From JAJZIH01 sp021785265 (GTDB lineage: Bacteria; Pseudomonadota; Gammaproteobacteria; JAKAQQ01), in assembly GCA_027338645.1 (NCBI GenBank), contig DAHWSH010000025.1:7054-71053 (forward strand): a stretch of 64,000 nt of DNA. The letters are read 5' to 3'. Position numbers and translations under genes: made by a program. Shown here piece after piece: positions 51,340-59,006 of the stretch (its first letter is position 1; every line of letters starts with the position of its first letter). A model generated the notes under the pieces. It searched no databases. It saw only the letters and a list, made by a program, of their open reading frames with translations, and was not told the origin of the DNA.

Positions 51340-52293
51340 ATGTGGTTTCGACGTCTGCTGGCCTTTTTCGCTCTGCTTGTCCCACTGGTACTGCTCGGGA
51401 TTGCGGTTTTCCTGGTTTTTTACGCGTGGCCCGCCATCCATTATAACGGGCTGGATTTCCTCTGGCGGGATACCTGGAATATCGGCAACCAATACGCAAA
51501 CCCCGTCCAGCGGCACGGGGAGACCGTCATGCCCGGAGCCCAGTTCGGCATCCTGTTCTTGGTTGCGGGAACCTTGGGTAGCGCCCTGATCGCGCTTCTC
51601 TTCGCTTTTCCACTCGGACTGGGTGCCGCCCTCTTCCTGAGTGAGGCGGTACCCCATCGCTTCGGCCATTTCGTCTCGTTCTTCGTCGAACTGCTGGCCG
51701 GGATCCCTTCCGTCGTTTTCGGACTTTGGGGCATCGTCTTCCTGATCCCCTTCTTGAGCCACCATGTCTTTCCCGTTCTGGCCCGGCTTTTCCACTTCGT
51801 GCCGTTCCTGACCCGGCCTATCGGTTCAGGTTATGGACTACTTACCTCGAGCCTCGTGCTGTGCCTCATGATCGTCCCCTTCATCACGGCCACCCTGCGC
51901 GATGCTCTACGCAGCCAGAGCACGGAAATGCGTGAGGCAGGGATCAGTCTCGGTGCCACCCGCTTCGAGGTCGCCACTCGGATCCTCCTCCCGGGGCAGA
52001 AAACGGCCCTTGCCGGTGCCACCATGCTGGCTTTCGGTCGAGCCCTCGGCGAAACCATGGCCGTGCTCATGGTGAGTGGAAACGCACTGAACTATCTGCC
52101 TCACAACATCTACAGTCCAATCTCCACCATGGCGGCGTTTATCGTGGCTCAGTTGGACAGTGCGCTAGCCGACCCGACCGGCATGGCGGTGCGCTCGCTG
52201 GCGGAAATTGCCGTTCTCCTGCTGGTCATCTCTCTCATCACCAACGGGATAGCCCGGCTCCTGATTGGCATGCTCAAGGAACACACACTATGA
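51340..52293 (+). CDS. pstC: Phosphate ABC transporter permease PstC
   Basis: 317 aa inner-membrane permease with six helices. The ABC permease EAA loop reads REAGISLGATRFEVATRILLPG, and GRALGETMAVLMVSGN is the PstC hallmark. FLSEAVPHRFGHFVSFFVEL and LAGIPSVVFGLWGI are further family blocks. Its TGA overlaps the pstA ATG. Confidence 0.94.
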   Translation: MWFRRLLAFFALLVPLVLLGIAVFLVFYAWPAIHYNGLDFLWRDTWNIGNQYANPVQRHGETVMPGAQFGILFLVAGTLGSALIALLFAFPLGLGAALFLSEAVPHRFGHFVSFFVELLAGIPSVVFGLWGIVFLIPFLSHHVFPVLARLFHFVPFLTRPIGSGYGLLTSSLVLCLMIVPFITATLRDALRSQSTEMREAGISLGATRFEVATRILLPGQKTALAGATMLAFGRALGETMAVLMVSGNALNYLPHNIYSPISTMAAFIVAQLDSALADPTGMAVRSLAEIAVLLLVISLITNGIARLLIGMLKEHTL

Positions 52294-53174
52294 GCCCAGC
52301 CTCAGGGGACCTCCCTCCACGACCCTCCTCGGGCTGGATCCGATACCGACGCATCAAAAGCGCGATCGGCTGGCTTCTGGCTGGTAGCGCCCTGATCGCA
52401 CTGGCCGTGGCCATGATCCAGATCCTCCTCTACGTCTTCCTGAAAGGCTTCCACAGCCTGTCACCGAAAATCTTCGTGGAAAGCACCGTGGGGGTCGGGG
52501 GGGGGCTCAAAAACGCCATCCTGGGCACGGCACTGCTGTCAGGATCGGCCATGATCCTCTCCGCGCTGATCGGGGTTGCAGCCGGGCTCTATCTCAGCGA
52601 GTTCGGCGAAGGTCGGCTCGGTAGCCTGACCCGGTTTTTGAGCGATGTCCTAGTGGGCGTGCCTTCCATCGTGCTGGGATTCGTGGGCTATGTGACCCTC
52701 ACGGTCTGGCTGCGCTGGCGGTTTTCCCTTGCCGCCGGAGCGATCACGCTCGCCGTCCTCATGTTGCCCTACATCGTCCGCAGTACCGAGCTGGCCCTGC
52801 GACGGGTCGCATCAGGCATCCGGGAGTCTGCCTATGCTCTGGGATGCAGTGACCATCAGGTGGTATTCAAGGTCCTGCTCAAGGCGGCCGCACCGGGTAT
52901 CGGAACCGGTATTCTCCTGGCGCTCGCGATCTCAGCCGGTGAAACCGCCCCCCTGCTTTATACCGCCGGTTGGTCCAACTACAGTTGGTCCGGGCACCTC
53001 ATCCATGAGCCCGTGGCCTATCTCACCTACGTCATCTGGAGCTTCATCGGCGAACCTTTTCATTCAGCTCACGCCTTGGCCTACGTCGCCGCGTTTCTCA
53101 TCACCTTCATGATCCTTCTGATCAACCTCCTGGCCCGTTTCCTGATCGCCTCTTCGCCCCATTCCAACCGCTGA
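52290..53174 (+). CDS. pstA: Phosphate ABC transporter permease PstA
   Basis: 294 aa. Six helices with VGVPSIVLGFVGYVTLTVWL, TELALRRVASGIRESAYALG and AISAGETAPLLYTAG, the last being typical of PstA. Overlaps pstC by 4 nt (ATGA). Unusually no pstB or phoU follows; the next gene, 39 nt on, is metK. The ATPase must be supplied from elsewhere in the genome. Confidence 0.93.
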   Translation: MSPASGDLPPRPSSGWIRYRRIKSAIGWLLAGSALIALAVAMIQILLYVFLKGFHSLSPKIFVESTVGVGGGLKNAILGTALLSGSAMILSALIGVAAGLYLSEFGEGRLGSLTRFLSDVLVGVPSIVLGFVGYVTLTVWLRWRFSLAAGAITLAVLMLPYIVRSTELALRRVASGIRESAYALGCSDHQVVFKVLLKAAAPGIGTGILLALAISAGETAPLLYTAGWSNYSWSGHLIHEPVAYLTYVIWSFIGEPFHSAHALAYVAAFLITFMILLINLLARFLIASSPHSNR

Positions 53175-53181
53175 GGACGGG

Positions 53182-53187
53182 TATAAT
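53182..53187 (+). promoter_or_regulatory. Putative -10 box of metK
   Basis: TATAAT in the 39-nt gap between pstA and metK, 26 nt ahead of the GTG start. No clear -35. It suggests that metK-ahcY can be transcribed apart from pst. The gap is too short for a SAM riboswitch. Confidence 0.4.
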
Positions 53188-53213
53188 GAGCGTTCTCCAG
53201 AGGGGGGATCGCT

Positions 53214-54398
53214 GTGGCCACCAACACCATGATTTTCAGTTCCGAGTCGGTTTCCGAAGGGCACCCTGACAAAGTTGCTGACCAGATCTCGGATGCGGTT
53301 CTCGATACTCTGATTGCCCAGGACCCCCGCAGTCGGGTGGCTTGTGAAACCCTTGTCAAGACCGGGGTGGCCATTATCGCCGGGGAAATTTCGACGCAGG
53401 CCTGGGTCGATCTCGACGATCTGGTCCGCCGTGTCATCACCGAAATCGGCTATACCAGTTCCGAAGTCGGATTCGATGGGGCCACCTGTGGGGTCATTTC
53501 CCTGATCGGGAAACAGTCCGGCGATATCGCCCAAGGAGTAGACCGGGCGACCCCCGAGGCCCAGGGTGCAGGCGATCAGGGCATCATGTTCGGTTATGCC
53601 ACGGACGAAACGGATGTTTTCATGCCGGCCCCGATTACCTTTGCACACCGGCTTATGCGTCGGCAGTCCGAGCTCCGGCGGTCCGGGGCTCTGCCCTGGC
53701 TCAGACCAGATGCCAAAAGCCAGGTCAGCCTTTACTACGCCGATGGCGTTCCCCAGTATTGCACCGCAATCGTGGTCTCCACCCAGCACGACCCGGACGT
53801 CTCGAACGAGGATCTGAGGCAGGCGGTCCGGGAACTCATCATCAAACCGACCCTGCCTGCCGAATGGATACGCCCGGAAACCCGAATCCTCATCAATCCG
53901 ACTGGCCGCTTCGTGACAGGCGGTCCTGCGGGAGACTGCGGGCTCACAGGACGCAAGATCATCGTCGACACCTATGGGGGGATGGCACGACATGGTGGAG
54001 GTGCCTTTTCAGGCAAGGACCCTTCCAAGGTGGATCGGTCGGCAGCTTATGCGGCCCGGCACGTCGCCAAGAATATCGTCGCTGCGGGGCTGGCCCGACG
54101 TTGCGAAGTCCAGCTTTCCTACGCGATTGGCGTGGCTGAACCGGTATCCATCGCAATCGAAACCTTCGGAACCGAACTCGTTTCGAACGCCCGCCTCGTT
54201 GAACTGGTCAAGGACCATTTTGATCTCACCCCCAACGGGATCATCCGGGAGCTGGATCTGATTCGCCCGATTTACCAGAAAACGGCCGCCTACGGACACT
54301 TCGGCCGAATCGAACCCGAGTTCACCTGGGAGCGCCTTGACCAGGTTGAAGCCCTGAAAGATGCGGCAGACATTCGCCGCGTCCAACGTATTCGCTGA
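53214..54398 (+). CDS. metK: S-adenosylmethionine synthetase
   Basis: 394 aa from GTG 53214 (GGGGGG ahead); ATG 53229 is an alternative. FSSESVSEGHPDKVADQISD, GAGDQGIMFGYA, GPAGDCGLTGRKIIVDTYGG and GGGAFSGKDPSKVDRSAAYA are the MetK signatures with ATP and metal ligands. It makes SAM from methionine and ATP. ahcY follows after 11 nt, so SAM synthesis and SAH removal are co-expressed. Confidence 0.97.
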   Translation: MATNTMIFSSESVSEGHPDKVADQISDAVLDTLIAQDPRSRVACETLVKTGVAIIAGEISTQAWVDLDDLVRRVITEIGYTSSEVGFDGATCGVISLIGKQSGDIAQGVDRATPEAQGAGDQGIMFGYATDETDVFMPAPITFAHRLMRRQSELRRSGALPWLRPDAKSQVSLYYADGVPQYCTAIVVSTQHDPDVSNEDLRQAVRELIIKPTLPAEWIRPETRILINPTGRFVTGGPAGDCGLTGRKIIVDTYGGMARHGGGAFSGKDPSKVDRSAAYAARHVAKNIVAAGLARRCEVQLSYAIGVAEPVSIAIETFGTELVSNARLVELVKDHFDLTPNGIIRELDLIRPIYQKTAAYGHFGRIEPEFTWERLDQVEALKDAADIRRVQRIR

Positions 54399-54409
54399 GG
54401 AAATCCCCC

Positions 54410-55852
54410 ATGTCATCTGCCAGACGTCCGCTGAGTGCGGAACCCATCACCGAATCGTCCACACGGGATTTTCGCATCCGCGACCTGGCACTCGCCCCCT
54501 GGGGGCGCCGGGAGATTTCCATCGCCGAACATGAAATGCCTGGGCTCATGGCACTGCGGCAGGAATACGCGGGGCGCCTGCCCCTCCAGGGAGCACGCAT
54601 TGCCGGCTGCCTTCATCTCACGATCGAAACGGCGGTTCTTATCGAAACCCTGATCGCGCTGGGTGCCCAGGTACGTTGGGCGTCCTGCAACATCTTTTCC
54701 ACTGAAGACCACGCGGCGGCGGCACTCGCTGCCCGCGGCATTCCCGTTTTCGCCCACAAGGGTGAAACCCTCGAAGAATACTGGGAAGCTGTGGCCGAAC
54801 TGTTCGAATGGCCTGATGGAAAGGGGCCCAACCTGATTCTGGATGACGGAGGAGATGCCACACTCTATCTGGTACTTGGCTCCCGTGCGGAAGGGCACCC
54901 GGAGGTCCTGGGCCACCCGCAGAATCCAGAGGAAATCGCCCTGCATACCAGTCTCCGCAAACGGCTGGAGGCTCAGCCCGGATTCTTTCGGTCGCGACTG
55001 GTGGAGATCCGCGGCGTCAGCGAGGAAACCACGACCGGGGTTCACCGCCTCTATGATCTCGAACGCCGTGGAGAACTGCCCTTTCCAGCGTTCAATGTGA
55101 ACGACTCAGTCACCAAGTCCAAGTTTGACAATCTTTACGGCTGTCGTGAATCGCTGATTGATGGCATCAAACGGGCCACCGATCTCATGATCGCGGGCAA
55201 GATCGCGCTGGTACTCGGCTATGGCGAGGTTGGAAAGGGCTGTGCCCAGGCCCTGCGAGGGCTCGGCGCCACGGTTTGGGTGACGGAAATCGACCCGATC
55301 TGCGCACTACAGGCCGCCATGGAAGGGTTTCGAGTGGTCCGGATCGAGGAGGTCGTGGAGACTGTTGACCTTTTCGTCACGGCCACCGGCAACTTGCGTG
55401 TCATCAGCCAGGATCACCTCTTGCGCATGAAACACCGGGCCGTGATTTGCAATATCGGTCACTTTGACTCGGAAATCGATGTCGCCTCCCTCCGGCAATA
55501 TCCCTGGACCTCCATCAAGCCCCAAGTCGACCTCGTGCATCTACCGGACGGCCGGGAACTCCTCCTCCTGGCCGAGGGACGTCTCGTCAACCTGGGATGC
55601 GCAACCGGGCATCCGAGCTTTGTGATGTCAGCCTCGTTCACCAACCAGGTACTGGCGCAACTGGCCCTCTGGGAACAGGACCTCCGGTCAGAACCGCGGG
55701 TGCGGATCCTCCCCAAAGCCCTTGACGAAAAAGTAGCCCGCCTCCACTTGGAACGCCTGGGTGCAAAACTCACGGTGTTGACTCCGGAGCAGGAACATTA
55801 TCTTGGACTGTCCAAGGAGGGCCCGTTCAAGACGGATCACTACCGCTACTAG
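54410..55852 (+). CDS. ahcY: S-adenosylhomocysteine hydrolase
   Basis: 480 aa. Hydrolyses SAH to adenosine and homocysteine. Blocks: EHEMPGLMALRQEYAGRLPL, CLHLTIETAVLIETLIALGA, SCNIFSTEDHAAAALA, NVNDSVTKSKFDNLYGCRES, the NAD site VLGYGEVGKGCAQALRGLGA and the C-terminal KTDHYRY that contributes the NAD-binding Lys/Tyr. Use of AhcY rather than a nucleosidase completes an activated-methyl cycle with metK; homocysteine can also come from the metY route at 59 kb. Confidence 0.97.
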   Translation: MSSARRPLSAEPITESSTRDFRIRDLALAPWGRREISIAEHEMPGLMALRQEYAGRLPLQGARIAGCLHLTIETAVLIETLIALGAQVRWASCNIFSTEDHAAAALAARGIPVFAHKGETLEEYWEAVAELFEWPDGKGPNLILDDGGDATLYLVLGSRAEGHPEVLGHPQNPEEIALHTSLRKRLEAQPGFFRSRLVEIRGVSEETTTGVHRLYDLERRGELPFPAFNVNDSVTKSKFDNLYGCRESLIDGIKRATDLMIAGKIALVLGYGEVGKGCAQALRGLGATVWVTEIDPICALQAAMEGFRVVRIEEVVETVDLFVTATGNLRVISQDHLLRMKHRAVICNIGHFDSEIDVASLRQYPWTSIKPQVDLVHLPDGRELLLLAEGRLVNLGCATGHPSFVMSASFTNQVLAQLALWEQDLRSEPRVRILPKALDEKVARLHLERLGAKLTVLTPEQEHYLGLSKEGPFKTDHYRY

Positions 55853-55867
55853 GTCTCCTAAAGCCTT

Positions 55868-56647
55868 TCAGCGTTGGAGGCGTCGATACGCGAGGGCTGT
55901 GGCGATTCCGTATCCAGCAAGCCCGTAGACGACCAGAACGGCCACATTAGAGAAAACGGCGTGGGGGACCCGTCCGGTCAGAAGCGGCCGGATGAGTTCG
56001 ATCGCGTGGGTCAGGGGCAGTAACTGGGCAATCCGAACGACTGGGGCCGGGAGGGCGCTCAGTGGGAAAAACACGCCGGAAACCAAAAGCAGGGGAGTCA
56101 ACAAGAGAATCATGTAATAGACAAAGAAGTCGTAACTCCGTGCCAGAACCGTCATGATCATGGCCATTGCACCAAAGGCGAACCCCACGAGAAAAATCAC
56201 CGGCAAAGCCCAGAAGATCGTGACACCCGACCAGAGCCGGAGCACAAAACCCACGACGAGGATGGCCAAGGCATTGATGAGGCCCTTGGTCGCGGCCCAG
56301 CCCACCTCTCCGAGAATCACATCAGCCGGCTCGAGCGGCGCGCTGAGAATCGCCTCCCAGGTTTTCTGCATTTCCATACGGGTATAGGCCGAATAGAGGG
56401 CCTCAAAACTCGACGCATTCATGGCACTGGAACAGACAATTCCCGTCGCCAGAAAAACCAGATAGGGTAGGTGATCCATGGTTTTCACAAACTGTCCGAA
56501 CCCATAACCAAAGGCCAGCAAGTAGAGCAAGGGCTCACCGAAGTTGGCGATCAGGGACGGGATCCAGAGCTTCCGCCAGACCAGGAAGTTGCGCATCCAG
56601 ACGGCACTGAACCCCCGGCTCGGCATCCGGCGCCACACCCGATTCAT
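55868..56647 (-). CDS. ABC-2 type permease (NodJ-like)
   Basis: 259 aa with about six helices. ANFGEPLLYLLAFGYGFGQF near the N-terminus and SGVFFPLSALPAPVVRIAQL and LPLTHAIELIRPLL near the C-terminus are typical of NodJ/DrrB exporter permeases. The stop codon of the ATPase gene overlaps its ATG (56644-56647). Substrate unknown; relatives export lipooligosaccharides or drugs. Confidence 0.88.
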   Translation of the reverse strand: MNRVWRRMPSRGFSAVWMRNFLVWRKLWIPSLIANFGEPLLYLLAFGYGFGQFVKTMDHLPYLVFLATGIVCSSAMNASSFEALYSAYTRMEMQKTWEAILSAPLEPADVILGEVGWAATKGLINALAILVVGFVLRLWSGVTIFWALPVIFLVGFAFGAMAMIMTVLARSYDFFVYYMILLLTPLLLVSGVFFPLSALPAPVVRIAQLLPLTHAIELIRPLLTGRVPHAVFSNVAVLVVYGLAGYGIATALAYRRLQR

Positions 56648-57573
56648 TCGCGTAATCCCCGGCCGGTCAAATGCAGAAAGCAGTCTTCCAGGTTGCTGGG
56701 CCGCTCCAGGTACCGGCTGATTCCCAGGCGATCGACCAGGTTTGTGAGATATTCCCGCTCGTTGGAATACACCAGAGTGAGGGCCCCGACCGCTTCCACC
56801 TGACAGTGGGCGAGATCAAGCGCCGTGTGGTTTCTGACCGGTTCTCGGATTTCAAGGACATAGCGTGGAAGAAACCGGTCCACCAAGGCGCGTGGCGCAC
56901 CTTGGGCCTGGATCCGTCCCCGGTCCATAATGGCCACCCGGTCGCAGAGACGCTCTGCTTCTTCCATGTAGTGGGTACTCAGAATGAGGGTCCGGCCTGC
57001 AGCCCGGAGTTCTTCCAGCCGGTTCCAGAGGTGTTGGCGGGCATGCGGGTCGAGGCCGGTCGTGGGCTCGTCCAGGATCACGAGGTCAGGATCCTGGACG
57101 AGTGCCCGCACCAGGGTCAAGCGGCGCTTGGTGCCCCCCGACAACTCGCGTATGGGGCTCCGGAGCCGTTCAGAAAGTTCGGCAAACTCGAGAAGCGAGC
57201 GGATGCGGTCGTGTACGGCAGCAGGCATCAGCCCGAAATAGCGCGCATAAACCTCGAGGTTTTCCTCGACTGTGAAATCGGGATCCAGATTGTCAGCCTG
57301 TGGAACCACGCCGATGCGGCGGCGGGCAATCCGCGCCTGTTCGGGGATCGGCAGCCCCAGAACCCGGATGGCCCCTGCCGAGGGCTGGGTCAGCCCCAAG
57401 AGCAGACGGAGAGTCGTGGTTTTTCCAGCACCATTCGGACCCAGAAGGCCGAAACATTCCCCCCGCGCCACGGACAGATCCAGTCCATCAACAGCGGGGC
57501 GGTCCCGGTAACGCTTGACTAGTCCTTCGATCCAGACAGCAGGAATCGTATCTTCAGCAGATCCAGAGTTCAG
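56644..57573 (-). CDS. ABC transporter ATPase (NodI-like), apparently without a standard start codon
   Basis: The ABC domain is complete: Walker A GPNGAGKTT, Q-loop GVVPQADNLD, signature LSGGTKRRL, Walker B LVILDEPTTGLD, switch His in LSTHYMEEA. GTG 57471 is the first usual start codon, but conserved sequence precedes it in frame (VWIEGLVKRYRDRPAVDGLD), and without it the first strand of the domain would be missing. The frame is open back to a TAA with no ATG, GTG or TTG. A CTG at 57573-57571 overlaps the Thx stop (CTGA) with AAGAGG ahead and is taken as the start, giving 309 aa. ATT or another near-cognate start is possible. It pairs with the NodJ-like permease downstream. Confidence 0.78.
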   Translation of the reverse strand: MNSGSAEDTIPAVWIEGLVKRYRDRPAVDGLDLSVARGECFGLLGPNGAGKTTTLRLLLGLTQPSAGAIRVLGLPIPEQARIARRRIGVVPQADNLDPDFTVEENLEVYARYFGLMPAAVHDRIRSLLEFAELSERLRSPIRELSGGTKRRLTLVRALVQDPDLVILDEPTTGLDPHARQHLWNRLEELRAAGRTLILSTHYMEEAERLCDRVAIMDRGRIQAQGAPRALVDRFLPRYVLEIREPVRNHTALDLAHCQVEAVGALTLVYSNEREYLTNLVDRLGISRYLERPSNLEDCFLHLTGRGLRE

Positions 57574-57704
57574 CGGGTCGTCCTCTTGCGGGCACTGCGT
57601 TTGGCCGGGTTACGGGTAACGTCGGTCGGGTGGTGCGGACGAGTGACCCCGTAGCTACCCCTCCAGATTTTTCCCCGGAAACTTCGCTTGTCACCCTTGC
57701 CCAT
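57570..57704 (-). CDS. 30S ribosomal protein Thx (bTHX) family
   Basis: 44 aa, very basic: MGKGDKRSFRGKIWRGSYGV then TRPHHPTDVTRNPAKRSARK. The MGKGD.....GKI..GS.G..RP pattern is the Thx signature; such peptides bind in a cavity of the 30S head in Thermus and occur in many Gammaproteobacteria. GGAGGAGGTG lies five bases before the ATG, a very strong ribosome-binding site. Its stop codon overlaps the presumed start of the ABC ATPase. Longer than many Thx proteins owing to its C-terminal basic tail. Confidence 0.8.
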   Translation of the reverse strand: MGKGDKRSFRGKIWRGSYGVTRPHHPTDVTRNPAKRSARKRTTR

Positions 57705-57738
57705 GGTCACCTCCTCCACCGAATGGGGCCCATTGTAT

Positions 57739-57761
57739 CGGAAAGGGCAATGACCTTTCCG
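57739..57761. repeat. Inverted repeat upstream of the Thx gene
   Basis: CGGAAAGG-GCAATGA-CCTTTCCG: a perfect 8-bp stem with a 7-nt loop, 35 nt ahead of the Thx ATG and just upstream of a TACAAT-like -10 (minus strand, 57738-57733). No T-run follows, so an operator is more likely than a terminator. Confidence 0.5.
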
Positions 57762-57957
57762 TCTCCCAACTTCCAGACTGGGCTTGCAGTTATGCCACTC
57801 CGGTACCCCCTTCGTTCAGGCTCCCAAAAGCAGGGCTTGACCCTCCATCCGCTTCATCCGATCGACCCACTTCTGGAGCGTGTGTTTCAGACAGGCGGCC
57901 CTCATCAGGCGGCCAACCGAGTCCATGTGGAATGCTCTTTGGGAAAAGATCCGAGGA
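57762..57957. other. Intergenic gap, nothing recognised
   Basis: About 200 bases between the Thx promoter region and the end of the NicO-like gene. No convincing gene or RNA seen. Confidence 0.45.
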
Positions 57958-58608
57958 TCAGAGCACGGGCCATATGAGAAAGATCAGTCCGAGAAGCACA
58001 ATGAACCCGCCGCTCAGAACCTCCCCATAGCGCTCAAACGCGTGTGTCCGGACCTGATGCAGGCTCCGCGACGCATAAACGCACATGACAACATACGTCG
58101 CAATCGTGCTCACTGCAAAAACCCCCGCCATGACACCAAGAAGCCAGAGACCATACCGGCCAGCCGCAAAAAAAGCAGGGAGCCCCTCGATCATGGGAGA
58201 GGAACCCAAAACCAGGATGAGTGCCATGGCTCGAGAACGGCTGGAGGACGGAGAATCCCGGAGAATCTTTGACTGATGTTTTCCGGTCGATCCCGCGAGC
58301 TCACGCCAAGCAGAAAACAGCATCCAGCCTCCAAATAGGATAAGTCCCAAGCTGGAGATGCGCGAGACGAGAGTCCCGTACCGTTGCGCGACTGCAACGC
58401 CGGCAATCCACATGACGAAACCGATGAGCAGAGTCGAGACGACGTGACCCGCCCCCGCTCCGAGGGCCACCCGGACGAGTTTCCGAGAGGGCCAGTGTTC
58501 CTGGCGTGCCAGCAATACGATGGGACCCCAGTGATCAGGTACCACGGTATGTAGGATGCCGACCAGGGCGACGGCTCCGATGAGCAGGAAGGGTGGGCTG
58601 ACCAGCAC
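57958..58608 (-). CDS. NicO/RcnA-superfamily membrane protein
   Basis: 216 aa from GTG 58608 (GGGAG six bases ahead); the frame is open to GTG 58644. About six helices. ALVGILHTVVPDHWGPIVLL has a perfect HX4DH motif (His20, Asp25, His26) of nickel/cobalt permeases, and ALGAGAGHVVSTLLIGFVMW is the second conserved helix. LVLGSSPMIEGLPAFFAAG begins the C-terminal half. It is the second such gene in the window but only distantly like the one at 27.9 kb. It lies divergent from the metY leader. Substrate unknown. Confidence 0.7.
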   Translation of the reverse strand: MLVSPPFLLIGAVALVGILHTVVPDHWGPIVLLARQEHWPSRKLVRVALGAGAGHVVSTLLIGFVMWIAGVAVAQRYGTLVSRISSLGLILFGGWMLFSAWRELAGSTGKHQSKILRDSPSSSRSRAMALILVLGSSPMIEGLPAFFAAGRYGLWLLGVMAGVFAVSTIATYVVMCVYASRSLHQVRTHAFERYGEVLSGGFIVLLGLIFLIWPVL

Positions 58609-58745
58609 GATGTACTCCCGGGATTGGGTTCCCAATGATCGCACAAGCCGGATCAGCGGATTCCGTCGTGTCCGAGGACCGGTTGAGAATGGATCGCCGA
58701 TCAGACTCGGATTCCCTCAAGGCCCAGAATTCCGACACGTGCCTC

Positions 58746-58774
58746 TTGACAGCACCGGCCAATCCGGTTATTGT
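58746..58774 (+). promoter_or_regulatory. Sigma70 promoter of the metY-metX-hom operon
   Basis: TTGACA (58746-58751), 17-nt spacer, TATTGT (58769-58774). Transcription should begin near 58781, about 225 nt ahead of metY, leaving room for the leader peptide and terminator. Confidence 0.65.
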
Positions 58775-58835
58775 CTTGCCCATGCTTTACCAACCCACCC
58801 ATCCAATCGCACCACGGCGTCCTGCGGGGCGTCAC

Positions 58836-58895
58836 ATGTGTTGCTGCCTGATGCCGCAGTGGTGCGGTGTTGATGAGGTTTTGCGGTCAATGTAG
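58836..58895 (+). CDS. Cysteine-rich leader peptide of metY (attenuator)
   Basis: Short reading frame of 19 codons: MCCCLMPQWCGVDEVLRSM. Codons 2-4 are TGT TGC TGC and codon 10 is TGC, a Cys density far above chance; Met codons occur at 6 and 19. An in-frame ATG at 58782, next to the predicted transcription start, would lengthen it to 37 residues. It sits between a good promoter and an intrinsic terminator upstream of O-acetylhomoserine sulfhydrylase, so ribosome stalling at Cys codons when Cys-tRNA is scarce would be sensed. Too short to be recognised by family; the call rests on codon content and layout. Confidence 0.6.
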   Translation: MCCCLMPQWCGVDEVLRSM

Positions 58896-58922
58896 TTTTT
58901 TAGAAATCCCACCAAAACCTTC

Positions 58923-58954
58923 AACCCGCACGGTGCCGCCGCAGCGGGTTTTTT
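58923..58954 (+). terminator. Intrinsic terminator (attenuator) upstream of metY
   Basis: AACCCGC (58923-58929) pairs with GCGGGTT (58944-58950) across a 14-nt loop, followed by a run of T to 58954. CCGCA in its 5' arm (58926-58930) can instead pair with TGCGG at 58863-58867 or 58882-58886, which would undo the terminator. CCGCA at 58854-58858 can itself sequester TGCGG at 58863. These are the alternative structures needed for classical attenuation. Confidence 0.7.
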
Positions 58955-59006
58955 ATTGCCCCCTGTGCCGGCTCCGCGGATGCAACGCAACCCCTCGGAG
59001 TCAACC

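Noticed and set aside
53175..53213. SAM riboswitch before metK
   Set aside because: Only 39 nt of gap with no SAM-box blocks.
58781..59006. SAM-responsive riboswitch before metY
   Set aside because: No SAM-I/II/III/IV core motifs; the Cys-rich leader plus terminator explains the region better.
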